A DNA stretch of 64,000 nucleotides, taken from assembly GCF_011299595.1 (NCBI RefSeq), contig NZ_CP049867.1, positions 2,604,001 to 2,668,000 on the forward strand, read 5' to 3'. The stretch comes from Nocardioides sp. HDW12B. GTDB taxonomy: Bacteria > Actinomycetota > Actinomycetes > Propionibacteriales > Nocardioidaceae. The position numbers and the translations under genes were made by a program. The notes under the pieces were generated by a model, which had not been told where the DNA came from, did no database searches, and saw only the letters and a list, made by a program, of their open reading frames with translations. Position 1 is the first letter of the stretch. Each line of letters begins with the position of its first letter. Shown piece by piece: positions 9,669-18,212 of this stretch.

Positions 9669-9692
9669 CCCCGTCCTCGGCGAGGACGGGGC
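9668..9692. terminator. Bidirectional hairpin between cofC and hupB
   Basis: A perfect 11-bp stem (9668-9678 with 9682-9692) closes a 3-nt loop in the space between two convergent genes. There is no T tract on either side, so it may act as a GC-rich terminator of the type common in actinobacteria or as an mRNA 3' protector. Confidence 0.6.
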
Positions 9693-9731
9693 CGTCGGGA
9701 CACCAGGACGCCGGGACCGGCGTCGCTGTGC

Positions 9732-10625
9732 TCAGGAGCTGGAGGCGGACTTCTTCGCCGTCGACTTCTTCGCGGTGGACTTCTTGGCCGTGGACTTCTT
9801 GGCGGTGCTCGAGCTCGACGAGCCGGAGGAGCTGCTCTTCTTGGCCGGCGCCTTCTTGGCGGTCGAGCTGCTGCTCGACTTCTTCGCCGTCGACGAGCTC
9901 GACGAGCTCGACTTCTTCGCGGGTGCCTTCTTGGCGGGCGCCTTCTTCGCCGTCGAGCTGCTGCTCGACTTCTTCGCGGTCGAGGTGCTCGAGGAGCTGC
10001 TCTTCTTGGCCGGGGCCTTCTTGGCGGTGGAGGTCGTCTTCTTCGCGGTGGAGGACGCCGACTTCTTGGCCGTGGTCGAGGCCTTCTTCGCCGTCGAGGT
10101 GGTCTTCTTCGCCGCCGTCGACGCCTTCTTGGCAGGTGCCTTCTTCGCCGTCGAGGACGACGAGGAGGAGGACGTGGCCTTCTTGGCCGCACCGGCGGCC
10201 TTGATGGCCGGCTGGGCGGCGGCCGCGGCGGCCTTCTTCGCCGGGGCGGTGGCCTTCTTGGCCACCTCGGCGGCCTTCTGGCCGGCGCTGGAGCCGCGGA
10301 CGTTGGAGACCGCACGCTCCGCCGGCTTGGGCAGCTTGGGCAGCTTCTTGGCGCCGGAGACGACGGCCTTGAGGTCAGCGCCGGCGGTGAACTTCGGCAC
10401 GGCGGTCTTCTTGGCCTTCACGCGCTCGCCGGTGCGCGGGTTGCGCACCCAGCGGGCCTCACGGACCCGCTTCTCGAACGATCCGAACCCGGTGATGGCC
10501 ACCTTCTCCCCGCGAGCGACCTCACGGGTGATCGTGTCCAGGACGGACTCGAGCGCGTGCTGTGCCTGCTTGCGGTTCCCCTCGTATCGGTTCGAGAGCG
10601 CATCGATCAGTTGGGTCTTGTTCAC
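9732..10625 (-). CDS. hupB: HU-family DNA-binding protein with histone H1-like tail
   Basis: A nucleoid protein of 297 residues. Residues 1-92 are a complete HU domain: NKTQLIDALSNRY, VAITGFGSFEKRVR, and VRNPRTGERVKAKK at the DNA-gripping arms. Residues 93-297 are a low-complexity tail of AKKA, PAKK and TAKKSS repeats with long serine runs, like mycobacterial HupB/Lsr2-era linker-histone tails but about twice as long as the roughly 110-residue tail of Mycobacterium HupB. The tail probably adds nonspecific DNA compaction and may be acetylated or proteolysed. GTG start at 10625 preceded by AAAGGGA. It has its own promoter (10683-10711). Confidence 0.93.
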   Translation of the reverse strand: MNKTQLIDALSNRYEGNRKQAQHALESVLDTITREVARGEKVAITGFGSFEKRVREARWVRNPRTGERVKAKKTAVPKFTAGADLKAVVSGAKKLPKLPKPAERAVSNVRGSSAGQKAAEVAKKATAPAKKAAAAAAQPAIKAAGAAKKATSSSSSSSTAKKAPAKKASTAAKKTTSTAKKASTTAKKSASSTAKKTTSTAKKAPAKKSSSSSTSTAKKSSSSSTAKKAPAKKAPAKKSSSSSSSTAKKSSSSSTAKKAPAKKSSSSGSSSSSTAKKSTAKKSTAKKSTAKKSASSS

Positions 10626-10682
10626 TGGACATCCCTTTCGTGAACGGCTCTGGGGCCGAACCTCTGCACGGCGCCTGCCTGC

Positions 10683-10711
10683 ACGCTAGGGAAAAGTGAA
10701 GGGCCTCACAA
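10683..10711 (-). promoter_or_regulatory. Promoter of hupB
   Basis: On the minus strand TTGTGA (10711-10706) and TAGCGT (10688-10683) are separated by exactly 17 bp, a good primary-sigma match. This would give a 5' UTR of about 50 nt before the hupB GTG. Confidence 0.6.
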
Positions 10712-10855
10712 CGACTCTCCGGGCTTTTGGCGTTGTTTCTTGGGGGATTCCGGCCGCCCGGTCCGCGCCGCACCGGCCCGCCGACGGCCGCCCGCACGGA
10801 CGTCGCGACGCGTTTCCCCTGCAGGGCAAGGGGATCGGGTCTCGCGTGTGGCTCG

Positions 10856-11449
10856 TCAGCCGTGGATCGTGACGGGCTTGAAGCTCGGACGCGTCGTCTC
10901 GTACGACGTGATGTCCTCCTCGTGCGACAGCGTGATGCCGACGTCGTCGAGACCGTTGAGCAGCCGGTAGCGCGTGTAGTCGTCGATGTCGAAGGGCGCG
11001 GTGAGCGCGTCGGCCTGGATGGTGCGGGCCTCGAGGTCGACGACGATCTGCGTCGTGGGGTCGTGCTCGATGAGCTTCCACAGCTGCTCGACGACGTCCT
11101 GGCTCACCTGCGCGGCGAGCAGCCCTGCCTTGCCCGAGTTGCCGCGGAAGATGTCGGCGAAGCGGCTGGAGACGACGACCTTGAAGCCGAAGTCCATCAG
11201 GGCCCAGACCGCGTGCTCGCGCGACGAGCCGGTCCCGAAGTCGGGTCCCGCGACCAGCACGGTCGCCCCGGCGTGCTCGGGACGGTTGACCACGAAGTCG
11301 GGGTCGTTGCGCCAGGCCGCGAAGAGGCCGTCCTCGAAGCCGGTGCGCGTGACGCGCTTGAGGTAGACGGCGGGGATGATCTGGTCGGTGTCGACGTTGC
11401 TGCGACGCAGCGGCATCCCGGTGCCGGTGTGCTGGGTGAAGGCGTCCAT
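10856..11449 (-). CDS. leuD: 3-isopropylmalate dehydratase small subunit
   Basis: Swivel subunit of isopropylmalate isomerase, which converts 2-isopropylmalate to 3-isopropylmalate in leucine synthesis and also acts on citramalate in the CimA route. 197 residues, the usual length. Family marks: [14 protein letters not shown] at the N terminus, [17 protein letters not shown] (substrate loop) and [21 protein letters not shown] 11449 lies 29 nt after the leuC stop, so it forms the standard leuCD operon. Confidence 0.96.
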   Translation of the reverse strand: MDAFTQHTGTGMPLRRSNVDTDQIIPAVYLKRVTRTGFEDGLFAAWRNDPDFVVNRPEHAGATVLVAGPDFGTGSSREHAVWALMDFGFKVVVSSRFADIFRGNSGKAGLLAAQVSQDVVEQLWKLIEHDPTTQIVVDLEARTIQADALTAPFDIDDYTRYRLLNGLDDVGITLSHEEDITSYETTRPSFKPVTIHG

Positions 11450-11478
11450 GACGGATCCTCTCGGTCGGGGCGGTCGGG

Positions 11479-12888
11479 TCAGACCCGCGCGGGCAGGTCG
11501 GCAGGGCTGGCGAGGTGGCCGGCGACGGCGGTGGCCGCAGCGACGGGGACCGACACCAGGTGCGTGCGACCGCCCTTGCCCTGACGCCCCTCGAAGTTGC
11601 GGTTCGACGTCGACGCGCTGCGCTCGCCGGGGGTGAGCTGGTCGGGGTTCATGCCCAGACACATCGAGCAGCCCGCTCCGCGCCACTCGGCGCCGGCGGC
11701 GAGGAAGACCTTGTCGAGCCCCTCGGCCTCGGCCTGCAGGCGCACGCGCACCGAGCCCGGCACGACGAGCAGCCGCGTGCTGTCGGCGACGGTGTGGCCC
11801 CCGATGATCTCTGCCGCCAGGCGGAGGTCCTCGATGCGGCCGTTGGTGCACGAGCCGACGAACACGGTGTCGACGTCGATCTCGCGCATCGGTGTGCCCG
11901 CCTCGAGCCCCATGTACTCCAACGCCTTGGCGGCGGCGATCTTGTCGCCCTCGCTCTCGAAGGCCTCGGGGTCGGGCACCGAGCCGCCCAGGGGCACGCC
12001 CTGGCCGGGGTTGGTCCCCCAGGTGACGAACGGCGTCATGGTGGAGGCGTCGAGGACGATCTCCGCGTCGAACGTCGCGTCGTCGTCGGTGACCAGCGTC
12101 TTCCAGTGCGCGACGGCAGCGTCCCAGTCGGCGCCGGTTGGCGCCTCGGGCTTGCCCTCGATGTAGTCGAAGGTGGTCTGGTCGGGGGCGATGAGGCCGG
12201 CCTTGGCCCCCCACTCGATCGACATGTTGCACACCGTCATGCGGCCCTCCATCGAGAGCTCCTCGATGGCCTGGCCGCGGTACTCCACGATGTAGCCCTG
12301 TCCGCCGCCGGTGCCGGTGTGCGTGATGAGGGTCAGCACGAGGTCCTTGGCGGTGACGCCGGCCGGCAGGCTGCCGTTCACGGTGACCGCCATGGTCCTC
12401 GGCCGCGCCTGCATCAGCGTCTGGGTGGCCAGCACGTGCTCGACCTCGGAGGTGCCGATGCCGAAGGCGATCGAGCCGAAGGCGCCGTGGGTCGAGGTGT
12501 GGGAGTCGCCGCACACGATCGTCATGCCGGGCTGGGTCAGGCCGAGCTGCGGTCCGACGACGTGGACGATGCCCTGGTCGACGTCGCCCAGCGGGTGCAG
12601 GCGTACGCCGAACTCCGCGGCGTTCTTGCGCAGCGTCTCGACCTGGGTCCGGGACACCGGGTCGGCGATGGGCTGGTCGACGTTCAGCGTGGGGACGTTG
12701 TGGTCCTCGGTCGCGAGCGTGAGGTCGGGTCGGCGTACGCGGCGGCCGGCGAGGCGCAGCCCGTCGAAGGCCTGCGGGGAGGTGACCTCGTGGATGAGGT
12801 GGAGGTCGATGTAGAGCAGGTCCGGCTCACCCTCGGCCTGGCGGACGACGTGCTCGTCCCACACCTTCTCCGACAACGTGCGTCCCAT
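11479..12888 (-). CDS. leuC: 3-isopropylmalate dehydratase large subunit
   Basis: Catalytic [4Fe-4S] subunit of isopropylmalate isomerase, an aconitase-family enzyme. 469 residues. The cluster ligands are visible in [14 protein letters not shown] and in [13 protein letters not shown]; other signatures are [14 protein letters not shown] and [14 protein letters not shown]. The frame is open for 20 codons upstream, but ATG 12888 follows a perfect GGAGGTGGCGTC and starts with the family's [15 protein letters not shown]. Divergent from the IclR-family regulator at 12978, the arrangement known for LtbR/NdgR, which represses leuCD in Corynebacterium and Streptomyces. Confidence 0.96.
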   Translation of the reverse strand: MGRTLSEKVWDEHVVRQAEGEPDLLYIDLHLIHEVTSPQAFDGLRLAGRRVRRPDLTLATEDHNVPTLNVDQPIADPVSRTQVETLRKNAAEFGVRLHPLGDVDQGIVHVVGPQLGLTQPGMTIVCGDSHTSTHGAFGSIAFGIGTSEVEHVLATQTLMQARPRTMAVTVNGSLPAGVTAKDLVLTLITHTGTGGGQGYIVEYRGQAIEELSMEGRMTVCNMSIEWGAKAGLIAPDQTTFDYIEGKPEAPTGADWDAAVAHWKTLVTDDDATFDAEIVLDASTMTPFVTWGTNPGQGVPLGGSVPDPEAFESEGDKIAAAKALEYMGLEAGTPMREIDVDTVFVGSCTNGRIEDLRLAAEIIGGHTVADSTRLLVVPGSVRVRLQAEAEGLDKVFLAAGAEWRGAGCSMCLGMNPDQLTPGERSASTSNRNFEGRQGKGGRTHLVSVPVAAATAVAGHLASPADLPARV

Positions 12889-12944
12889 GACGCCACCTCC
12901 ATGCATCGCTGTGTGATCTGTCTTTCGGTCCCCGATCCACGCTT

Positions 12945-12958
12945 GCATATCAGTATGC
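12945..12958. promoter_or_regulatory. Inverted repeat in the leuC/IclR divergent region, candidate operator
   Basis: GCATA-TCAG-TATGC is a perfect 5-bp inverted repeat with a 4-bp spacer, in the middle of the 89 bp between the leuC and regulator starts. AT-rich islands are rare in this sequence and this one overlaps the likely promoter area of both genes. IclR-family proteins bind short AT-rich palindromes, so it is a reasonable operator guess. Confidence 0.45.
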
Positions 12959-12977
12959 GAGACGGCATGATCAGAGT

Positions 12978-13697
12978 ATGGACAACTCTAGCGGAGTCGG
13001 CGTCCTCGACAAAGCCGCCCTCGTGCTCTCGGCCCTGGAGTCCGGACCTGCCACGCTGGCGGGCCTGGTCGCTGCCACCGGCCTGGCCCGGCCCACCGCC
13101 CACCGCCTCGCCGTGGCGCTGGAGCACCACCGGCTCGTGGCCCGTGACATGCAGGGACGCTTCGTGCTCGGGCCCCGGCTCGCCGAGCTCAGCGCCGCCG
13201 CCGGCGAGGACCGGCTGCTGGCCGCCGCCGGGCCGGTGCTGGCCCGGCTGCGCGACATCACCGGCGAGTCCGCCCAGCTGTGGCGCCGCCAGGGCGACCA
13301 CCGGGTCTGCGTCGCCGCCGCCGAGCGGCCCTCCGGCCTGCGCGACACCATCCCCGTCGGCTCGCAGCTGACGATGCGTGCGGGGTCCGCTGCGCAGGTG
13401 CTGCTGGCCTGGGAGGACCCCGAGCGGATGCACCGGGGCCTGCAGAACGCCGCCTACTCGGCCACCGCGCTCTCGGGCATCCGGCGCCGGGGATGGGCGC
13501 AGTCGGTGGGCGAGCGCGAGGCGGGTGTCGCCTCGGTGTCCGCCCCGGTGCGCTCCCCCTCGGGCAAGATCATCGCCGCGGTGTCGGTGTCCGGACCGCT
13601 CGAGCGGCTCACCCGGCAGCCCGGCCGGATGCACGCCCCTGCCGTGCTGGCGGCTGCCGACCGGCTGTCGGGCTCGCTGCGCCGCGGCGACGAGTGA
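12978..13697 (+). CDS. IclR-family regulator, LtbR/NdgR-like
   Basis: A 239-residue one-component regulator. The N-terminal winged helix-turn-helix spans about residues 8-65 ([33 protein letters not shown]) and the C-terminal IclR effector domain about 75-235 (GQLWRR-type core, [33 protein letters not shown]). Its divergent placement next to leuCD matches LtbR of Corynebacterium and NdgR of Streptomyces, which control leucine and other amino acid genes. ATG 12978 has no clear Shine-Dalgarno. It probably represses leuCD and itself from the shared 89-bp region. Confidence 0.9.
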   Translation: MDNSSGVGVLDKAALVLSALESGPATLAGLVAATGLARPTAHRLAVALEHHRLVARDMQGRFVLGPRLAELSAAAGEDRLLAAAGPVLARLRDITGESAQLWRRQGDHRVCVAAAERPSGLRDTIPVGSQLTMRAGSAAQVLLAWEDPERMHRGLQNAAYSATALSGIRRRGWAQSVGEREAGVASVSAPVRSPSGKIIAAVSVSGPLERLTRQPGRMHAPAVLAAADRLSGSLRRGDE

Positions 13698-13737
13698 GCC
13701 GGCGGGACCGCGGCGGAGCCGGCCGGGTCGGCCGGGC

Positions 13738-14145
13738 TCAGTTGAAGTACCAGGGACCCGCGAAGCCGAGCAGGCCGAGGAACCACGCGAGGTACGGGCG
13801 GTAGAACCCGGACCGGTCGTAGGTCTCGCCCCGCAGCGCGGCGTGCGCGGCCCGCTGGCGCTCGCGGAACGACGTGAAGTGCAGCCACACCGACGCCGCC
13901 ATCAAGGCGATGCCCGCCAGGCAGCGGATCGTGACCGCCGGGTCGTCGGAGCCGATGATGAAGAAGACGAACAGCGGGATGCCGCCGATCGGGAGCACCA
14001 TCTGCGGCAGCATGCGGAACGTCAGGAAGTTGCTCTCGATGCCGGCCGCCGCGACGTCGGCGTCCTGCCGCCGCGCCGCGAGCTCCTCCGGGCCGGCGCT
14101 CCCGCCCTGGTCGCCGCGTGCCGGACCGGGACCGGTGGTGCTCAC
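13738..14145 (-). CDS. Small membrane protein, last gene of the WXG cassette
   Basis: A 135-residue protein I do not recognise. The first 38 residues are polar (Gly, Asp, Glu rich). Then come two hydrophobic segments, LPQMVLPIGGIPLFVFFII and LAGIALMAASVWLHF, a basic loop (RERQRAAHAALRG) and a third short hydrophobic end (LAWFLGLLGFAGPWYF). The GTG start at 14145 overlaps the preceding gene's stop by 4 bp (GTGA), so it is translated in concert with the coiled-coil and WXG proteins. It may be a membrane anchor or partner for them; no domain family is evident. Confidence 0.75.
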   Translation of the reverse strand: MSTTGPGPARGDQGGSAGPEELAARRQDADVAAAGIESNFLTFRMLPQMVLPIGGIPLFVFFIIGSDDPAVTIRCLAGIALMAASVWLHFTSFRERQRAAHAALRGETYDRSGFYRPYLAWFLGLLGFAGPWYFN

Positions 14146-14597
14146 GCGGACCCCTCGGGTGGCTCGTGGTCGCGGCGGTCACCGAGCCGCGGCTCGGCAC
14201 GGCCGTCGCGGATGGCCTCGATCTCCTCGGCCAGCTCGGGGTCCGACTCGCGCAGCTGCCTCAGGCTCGCGTCCATCCCCCGCTCCAGCTCCTGACGGAC
14301 CTCGACGGCGGACCAGTGGGTGTCCACGCCGCGCATGACCTGGTGCCAGTCGGTCTGGCGCGCGTCGATGCGGCGCTGGAGCTCCTGACGGGCACGGCCG
14401 TTCTCCCCGTCACGGTCGGCGGCCGCTTCCGCCTGGCGCCGCTCGGCCTGCTCCGTGCGGAACCGGTCGCGCGCCTGGGCCACCTCCTCGCGCGCAGCGC
14501 TGACCTGCTGCTGCAGCTCGACCTTGGCGCGGTCGGACGCGGCGACGGCCGCGCGGAGCTCGGCCAGCGCCTGCTGGGCGGCGTCGTTGCTGCTCAC
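14142..14597 (-). CDS. Coiled-coil protein of the WXG cassette
   Basis: A 151-residue, highly charged protein predicted to be almost entirely helical. Residues 5-85 carry long heptad-like runs (LAELRAAVAASDRAKVELQQ, then Q/E/R-rich stretches). A central motif DWHQVMRGVDTHWSAVEV contains the only Trp residues, and an acidic/basic tail follows. No signal peptide, membrane segment or enzymatic motif is seen. GTG 14597 overlaps the stop of the upstream WXG gene by 4 bp, and its own stop overlaps the next gene's GTG by 4 bp. It could be a chaperone or partner of the WXG proteins; that is inference. Confidence 0.75.
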   Translation of the reverse strand: MSSNDAAQQALAELRAAVAASDRAKVELQQQVSAAREEVAQARDRFRTEQAERRQAEAAADRDGENGRARQELQRRIDARQTDWHQVMRGVDTHWSAVEVRQELERGMDASLRQLRESDPELAEEIEAIRDGRAEPRLGDRRDHEPPEGSA

Positions 14598-15313
14598 CAG
14601 GCCGCGTCCGCGGTCTCGTTCACGTAGTTGCCGGCTCCGTAGTTGGTGCCCACGACGCTGAGCTTGAGCACGGCGTTGGTCGCCTTCATGACCGCCGCGA
14701 GGCCGGCTGCCGCCTTCAGGAGCGCGGGGATGAGCTTCGACAGGTCCTGGACGAAGTCGATGGCGCGGCGCACGAGCGAGACGATCTTGCGGATGTTGCC
14801 GCCGAAGGTGGCGATCTCCTTGAGAATCTTGGCCGCCGTCAGCGACAGCACGATCTCGTCGACAAAGCTCAGGCACTCGGCGATGAGCTCGCAGGTCGTG
14901 CGTGTCATCTCCAGCATGTTCTGGATCTGGCGCGAGATGAGGGTGCACGCCTCCTGCTGGGTGGCGTGGGCGTCCGACACCTGGCTCAGGTGGGTGAGCG
15001 CCGCGGAGGACGCGGGCCCCTCCCACGCCTCGGGGAGCGCGGTGACCATCGCGGCGTAGTTCTCCGAGATGTCACCGAGCGCGGTGCCCGCGCTGGCCCA
15101 GGAGGCCGACATGGCATCGACGGTGCCGAAGTCGCCGGCGATGGGGTCGAAGATCGACCCGATCAGGTCGAAGCCGACCTTGCGGGTCACCCAGTCGATG
15201 CCCTGGATGACGTAGCCGCAGTCGTCGCGGAGGCTGTCGATGAGCGCCCCCTCGGCGCCGGTCATCTCGGCGGCGTAGAGCTCGGGCGAGCGGTGGGTCA
15301 GCGTGATGGTCAC
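14594..15313 (-). CDS. WXG100-like helical protein, long form
   Basis: A 239-residue protein containing a WXG motif (LPEAWEGPASSAAL) at about residues 94-107, between two predicted helices, as in WXG100/ESAT-6-like substrates of type VII secretion. It is longer than a canonical 100-residue WXG100: there is an N-terminal extension (TITLTHRSPELYAAEMTGAE) and a C-terminal part with amphipathic and hydrophobic helices (IRKIVSLVRRAIDFVQDL, LIPALLKAAAGLAAVMKA). Several Cys residues occur in the centre. ATG 15313 overlaps the stop of the first cassette gene by 4 bp. It probably pairs with that protein; no EccC or other secretion component is in the window. Confidence 0.75.
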   Translation of the reverse strand: MTITLTHRSPELYAAEMTGAEGALIDSLRDDCGYVIQGIDWVTRKVGFDLIGSIFDPIAGDFGTVDAMSASWASAGTALGDISENYAAMVTALPEAWEGPASSAALTHLSQVSDAHATQQEACTLISRQIQNMLEMTRTTCELIAECLSFVDEIVLSLTAAKILKEIATFGGNIRKIVSLVRRAIDFVQDLSKLIPALLKAAAGLAAVMKATNAVLKLSVVGTNYGAGNYVNETADAAW

Positions 15314-15918
15314 TCGTTCTCCTCGAGGAAGTCGCCGTAGTCGTGGATGTCCTCGGACGCCTCGCCGACGTCGCCGAAGTTCTCCGTCATCTGGATGCCC
15401 TGGTCCACCACGTCGAGCGGGGACGCGGGCGTGCCGTGCTCCGGTGGCTTGTACTGGTCGAAGAAGTTGGGCAGACCGTTGTCGGCGTAGCTCTCGGCGA
15501 TGCCCGGCAGGTTGATGGCGGTGCTGACGCCCTTGCCGGCGTGCTTGACGGCGCCGGGCAGCCCGGTGGGTCCCCCCGGAGGGGCCACCTCGCCGTCGAC
15601 GGCACTGATCCGGGGCGCCAGCGTGTTCATGGCGCCGGCGATGTGGTCGTCGGACTGCACGTAGCTGTCCAGCGTCTCCGCCATCGCCTGCATCCGTTGG
15701 CGGGCCCCCTCGACACCGGTGCTGATGCCCTCGGTGGCGGTGGAGTACGCGTCGCTGTACTGACCCTTGAACACCTGCAGGAAGCCGGTGAAGGCGTCGG
15801 TGTGACCGCAGTTGGTGGTCAGGAAGTCGTGGATGCGCTGCAGCTCGTCGGCGTTCTGCGACAGCGCGTCACGCAGCACCCCCAAGCCGTCCGGATGTAC
15901 GCGGTACTCGCCCGTCAT
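15310..15918 (-). CDS. EspC/WXG100-like secretion-associated protein, first gene of the cassette
   Basis: A 202-residue protein with an N-terminal helical hairpin of the EspC/ESX type (YRVHPDGLGVLRDALSQNAD, then FKGQYSDAYSTATEGISTGV). Right after the second helix comes SYVQSDDHIAG, which fits the YxxxD/E type VII export signal. The C-terminal half is Pro/Gly-rich and acidic, ending GDFLEENE, with no known toxin domain. ATG 15918 follows AGGGGGC. It begins 75 nt after the ogt stop on the same strand and heads a run of four genes joined by 4-bp overlaps. A T7SS substrate is likely by motif; the family assignment is moderate. Confidence 0.75.
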   Translation of the reverse strand: MTGEYRVHPDGLGVLRDALSQNADELQRIHDFLTTNCGHTDAFTGFLQVFKGQYSDAYSTATEGISTGVEGARQRMQAMAETLDSYVQSDDHIAGAMNTLAPRISAVDGEVAPPGGPTGLPGAVKHAGKGVSTAINLPGIAESYADNGLPNFFDQYKPPEHGTPASPLDVVDQGIQMTENFGDVGEASEDIHDYGDFLEENE

Positions 15919-15993
15919 TGAGAACGCCCCCTGGCTGTCGACATCGGTCGAAGCGCATCATTCCCACTCGAAAGGTGATCGAACCACCGACGC

Positions 15994-16563
15994 TCAGAGC
16001 AGCCTCGGCTCGAGGGCCCCCTCGAGCTCCAGCAGCACCCGCTTGCGGTCCATCCCGCCGCCGTAGCCGGTGAGCGCCCCCGACGCGCCCACGACGCGGT
16101 GGCAGGGCACGATCACCGGGATCGGGTTGCGTCCGTTGGCCACCCCGACGGCGCGGGCGCCGTGCCCGGTGCGGCCGAGTCCCGCGGCGATCTCACCGTA
16201 CGTCGCGGTGGTGCCGTAGGCGATGCCGCGCAGCGCCGTCCACACCTCCTGCTGGAACGGCGTGCCGTGGGGCGCCAGAGGCAGGTCGAAGTCGGTCCGC
16301 TCGCCGGCGAAGTACGCCGCCAGCTGGGCGGCCGCGGCGACCAGCACCGCCTCGTCGTCGGCCCGCTCCCCCGGCACGGGTGCCGCCGCTCCACCGGCCG
16401 CCGCCCGCGCCGCGTGCACCCGCACGCTCGCCGCCTCGCCGGGGCCGTCGGGCATCTCGCCGAGGAACTCCACGGCGCTCAGCGCACCGTCGCGGGCCAC
16501 GAGCCGCAGAGGTCCGACCGGGCTGTCGACCTCGGTCCAGCGGGTCCTGTCGTGCGGTGTCAT
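15994..16563 (-). CDS. ogt: Methylated-DNA--protein-cysteine methyltransferase
   Basis: Directly reverses O6-alkylguanine by moving the alkyl group to its own cysteine. The 189-residue protein carries the active site VIVPCHRVVGASG with the acceptor Cys at residue 154, the Asn-hinge/Arg-finger region TGHGARAVGVANGRNP, and the N-terminal RNase H-like domain with FAGERTDFDLPL. ATG 16563 overlaps the ada-alkA stop by 4 bp (ATGA). The pair mirrors Rv1317c-Rv1316c of Mycobacterium tuberculosis, so it should be induced with the Ada regulator under alkylation stress. Confidence 0.95.
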   Translation of the reverse strand: MTPHDRTRWTEVDSPVGPLRLVARDGALSAVEFLGEMPDGPGEAASVRVHAARAAAGGAAAPVPGERADDEAVLVAAAAQLAAYFAGERTDFDLPLAPHGTPFQQEVWTALRGIAYGTTATYGEIAAGLGRTGHGARAVGVANGRNPIPVIVPCHRVVGASGALTGYGGGMDRKRVLLELEGALEPRLL

Positions 16564-18107
16564 CGGGGGTCCTCTCGTGGGGTGGGTGTCGTCGAGGTGG
16601 GTGCGGCCAGCGCGTCGAGGCGCTCGGCCCACAGGTGCATGACGGCGTAGGAGCGCCAGGGGCTGACGCGGTCGGCGAAGTCCGCCAGGGCGCCGCTGCC
16701 GCTGACACCGTGGTCGGCCAGCACGGCACGCACGGCGACGTCACCGGGCAGGAAGACGTCGGGGTCGCCGAGCGCGCGCATCAGCACGTAGTCGGCCGTC
16801 CACGGTCCGACGCCCTTGAGCGCCAGCAGCCCGGCGCGGGTCTCGGGCCGGCCGGCGCTGCGGTCGAGCGCCACCTCCCCCGCGGCCAGCGCGGTCGCCA
16901 GCACCGCCAGCGTCGCCTGCCGGCTGCGGGGCATCGGCATCGCGTCGCCGGGCAGCGCGGCCACCTGCGCCGGCGTCGGGAAGACGCGGGTCACGCCGTC
17001 GCGGTGCAGCGCCTCGGGCAGGTCGTCCCCGGCGAGCTCGGCGAGCACCCCGCCGAGGCGGTTGGCCGCCTTGAGCGACACCTGCTGGCCCAGCACGGTC
17101 CGCAGGGCGATCTCGTCGCCGTCGACGTGGCCGGGGGTGCGCAGTCCCGGTCGGGACCGCAGCGAGCCGGCCAGTACCGGGTCGTCACCGAGCGCGGAGC
17201 CCACGGCGTCGGGGTCGCAGCCGGCGTCGAGCAGCCGCCGGCACCGCTCGACGGCCGAGCCGACGTCGCGGACGTCGGACACGGTCAGGTGGCCGCGCAC
17301 CAGGCCCGTGACGGCGGCGTCGGCGAGGTCGAGCCGGACCACGCCGTACCCGTGGGGCAGCCGGAGGCTGCGGGTGTACCACCCCGGCCCTGCGGCTTCC
17401 ACGCGCGGCACCAGGTGGAAGGCGAGGAACTGGGCCATCCGGTCGGCGTCGAAGGGCAGGCGGACCGGGATGCGGACGTCGACGCCCACGACGGCGCCGG
17501 GGCCGGCGGGTGCCGACCCGCTGCGCGACCGTCCGCCCCTCAGCTCGGTCGGCGTCGCGGCGTACACCTCCTGCACGGTGTCGTTGAACTGCCGGACGCT
17601 GGCGAAGCCGGCCGCGAACGCGATGTCGGCCGTGCGCCAGTCGGTCGTCTCGAGCAGGACCCGGGCGTCGTGGGCACGGCGGGCGCGCGCCAGCGCCAGC
17701 GGGCCGGCCCCGAGCTCGGCGACCAGGAGACGGTTGAGGTGGCGCGCGCTGTAGCCCAGGCGCGCGGCCAGGCCCTCCACGCCGTCGCGGTCGACGACAC
17801 CGTCCGCGATCAGGCGCATCGCGCGACCGGCGGTGTCGGCCGCGACGTCCCAGCGCGGGGAGTCCGGGGTGGCGTCCGGCAGGCACCGGCGGCAGGCACG
17901 GAACCCCGCCGCCTGTGCCGACGCCGCCGTGGGGTGGAAGGTGACGTTGCGCTGGTGCGGCGTCCGCGCGGGGCACGAGGGCCGGCAGTAGATGCCGGTG
18001 GTGCGGACCGCGGTGTAGAAGACCCCGTCGAAGCGGCGGTCGCGGCTCGAGACGGCGCGGTAGCACGCGTCGGCGTCGGGGAGCGCGAGCGCGGCGGACG
18101 GTGTCAT
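16560..18107 (-). CDS. Ada methyl-acceptor/AraC regulator fused to AlkA DNA glycosylase
   Basis: A 515-residue fusion. Residues 10-80 are the Ada zinc domain with Cys41, Cys45, Cys72 and Cys75 at exactly the E. coli Ada spacing; Cys41 should accept methyl from phosphotriesters. Residues about 90-190 are an AraC-type helix-turn-helix (VEGLAARLGYSARHLNRLL and IAFAAGFASVRQFNDTVQEVY). The rest is an AlkA N-terminal domain and a HhH-GPD glycosylase (LLALKGVGPWTADYVLMRA, with a catalytic Asp in FLPGDVAVRAVL). It therefore senses methylation, activates transcription and removes alkylated bases. ATG 18107; a longer open frame would run into tRNA-Glu. It is translationally coupled to ogt. Confidence 0.94.
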   Translation of the reverse strand: MTPSAALALPDADACYRAVSSRDRRFDGVFYTAVRTTGIYCRPSCPARTPHQRNVTFHPTAASAQAAGFRACRRCLPDATPDSPRWDVAADTAGRAMRLIADGVVDRDGVEGLAARLGYSARHLNRLLVAELGAGPLALARARRAHDARVLLETTDWRTADIAFAAGFASVRQFNDTVQEVYAATPTELRGGRSRSGSAPAGPGAVVGVDVRIPVRLPFDADRMAQFLAFHLVPRVEAAGPGWYTRSLRLPHGYGVVRLDLADAAVTGLVRGHLTVSDVRDVGSAVERCRRLLDAGCDPDAVGSALGDDPVLAGSLRSRPGLRTPGHVDGDEIALRTVLGQQVSLKAANRLGGVLAELAGDDLPEALHRDGVTRVFPTPAQVAALPGDAMPMPRSRQATLAVLATALAAGEVALDRSAGRPETRAGLLALKGVGPWTADYVLMRALGDPDVFLPGDVAVRAVLADHGVSGSGALADFADRVSPWRSYAVMHLWAERLDALAAPTSTTPTPREDPR

Positions 18108-18170
18108 GTCCCCATCCTGCGTCGTCCGCGGTCGTGGTGCTAGCGGGAATCGGACGCCGCCCCACGCACG

Positions 18171-18203
18171 AGAAAGGGCCCTGCCTCGTGGAGACAGGGC
18201 CCT
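18171..18203 (-). terminator. Terminator of tRNA-Glu
   Basis: A perfect 9-bp stem (18175-18183 with 18195-18203) around an 11-nt loop, followed on the minus strand by TTTCT. It lies 9 nt beyond the tRNA-Glu 3' end. Confidence 0.7.
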
Positions 18204-18212
18204 CCATTCTCG

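Noticed and set aside
9250-10689. Plus-strand frame rich in FFAVDF repeats opposite hupB
   Set aside because: It is the complement of the HupB lysine-rich tail.
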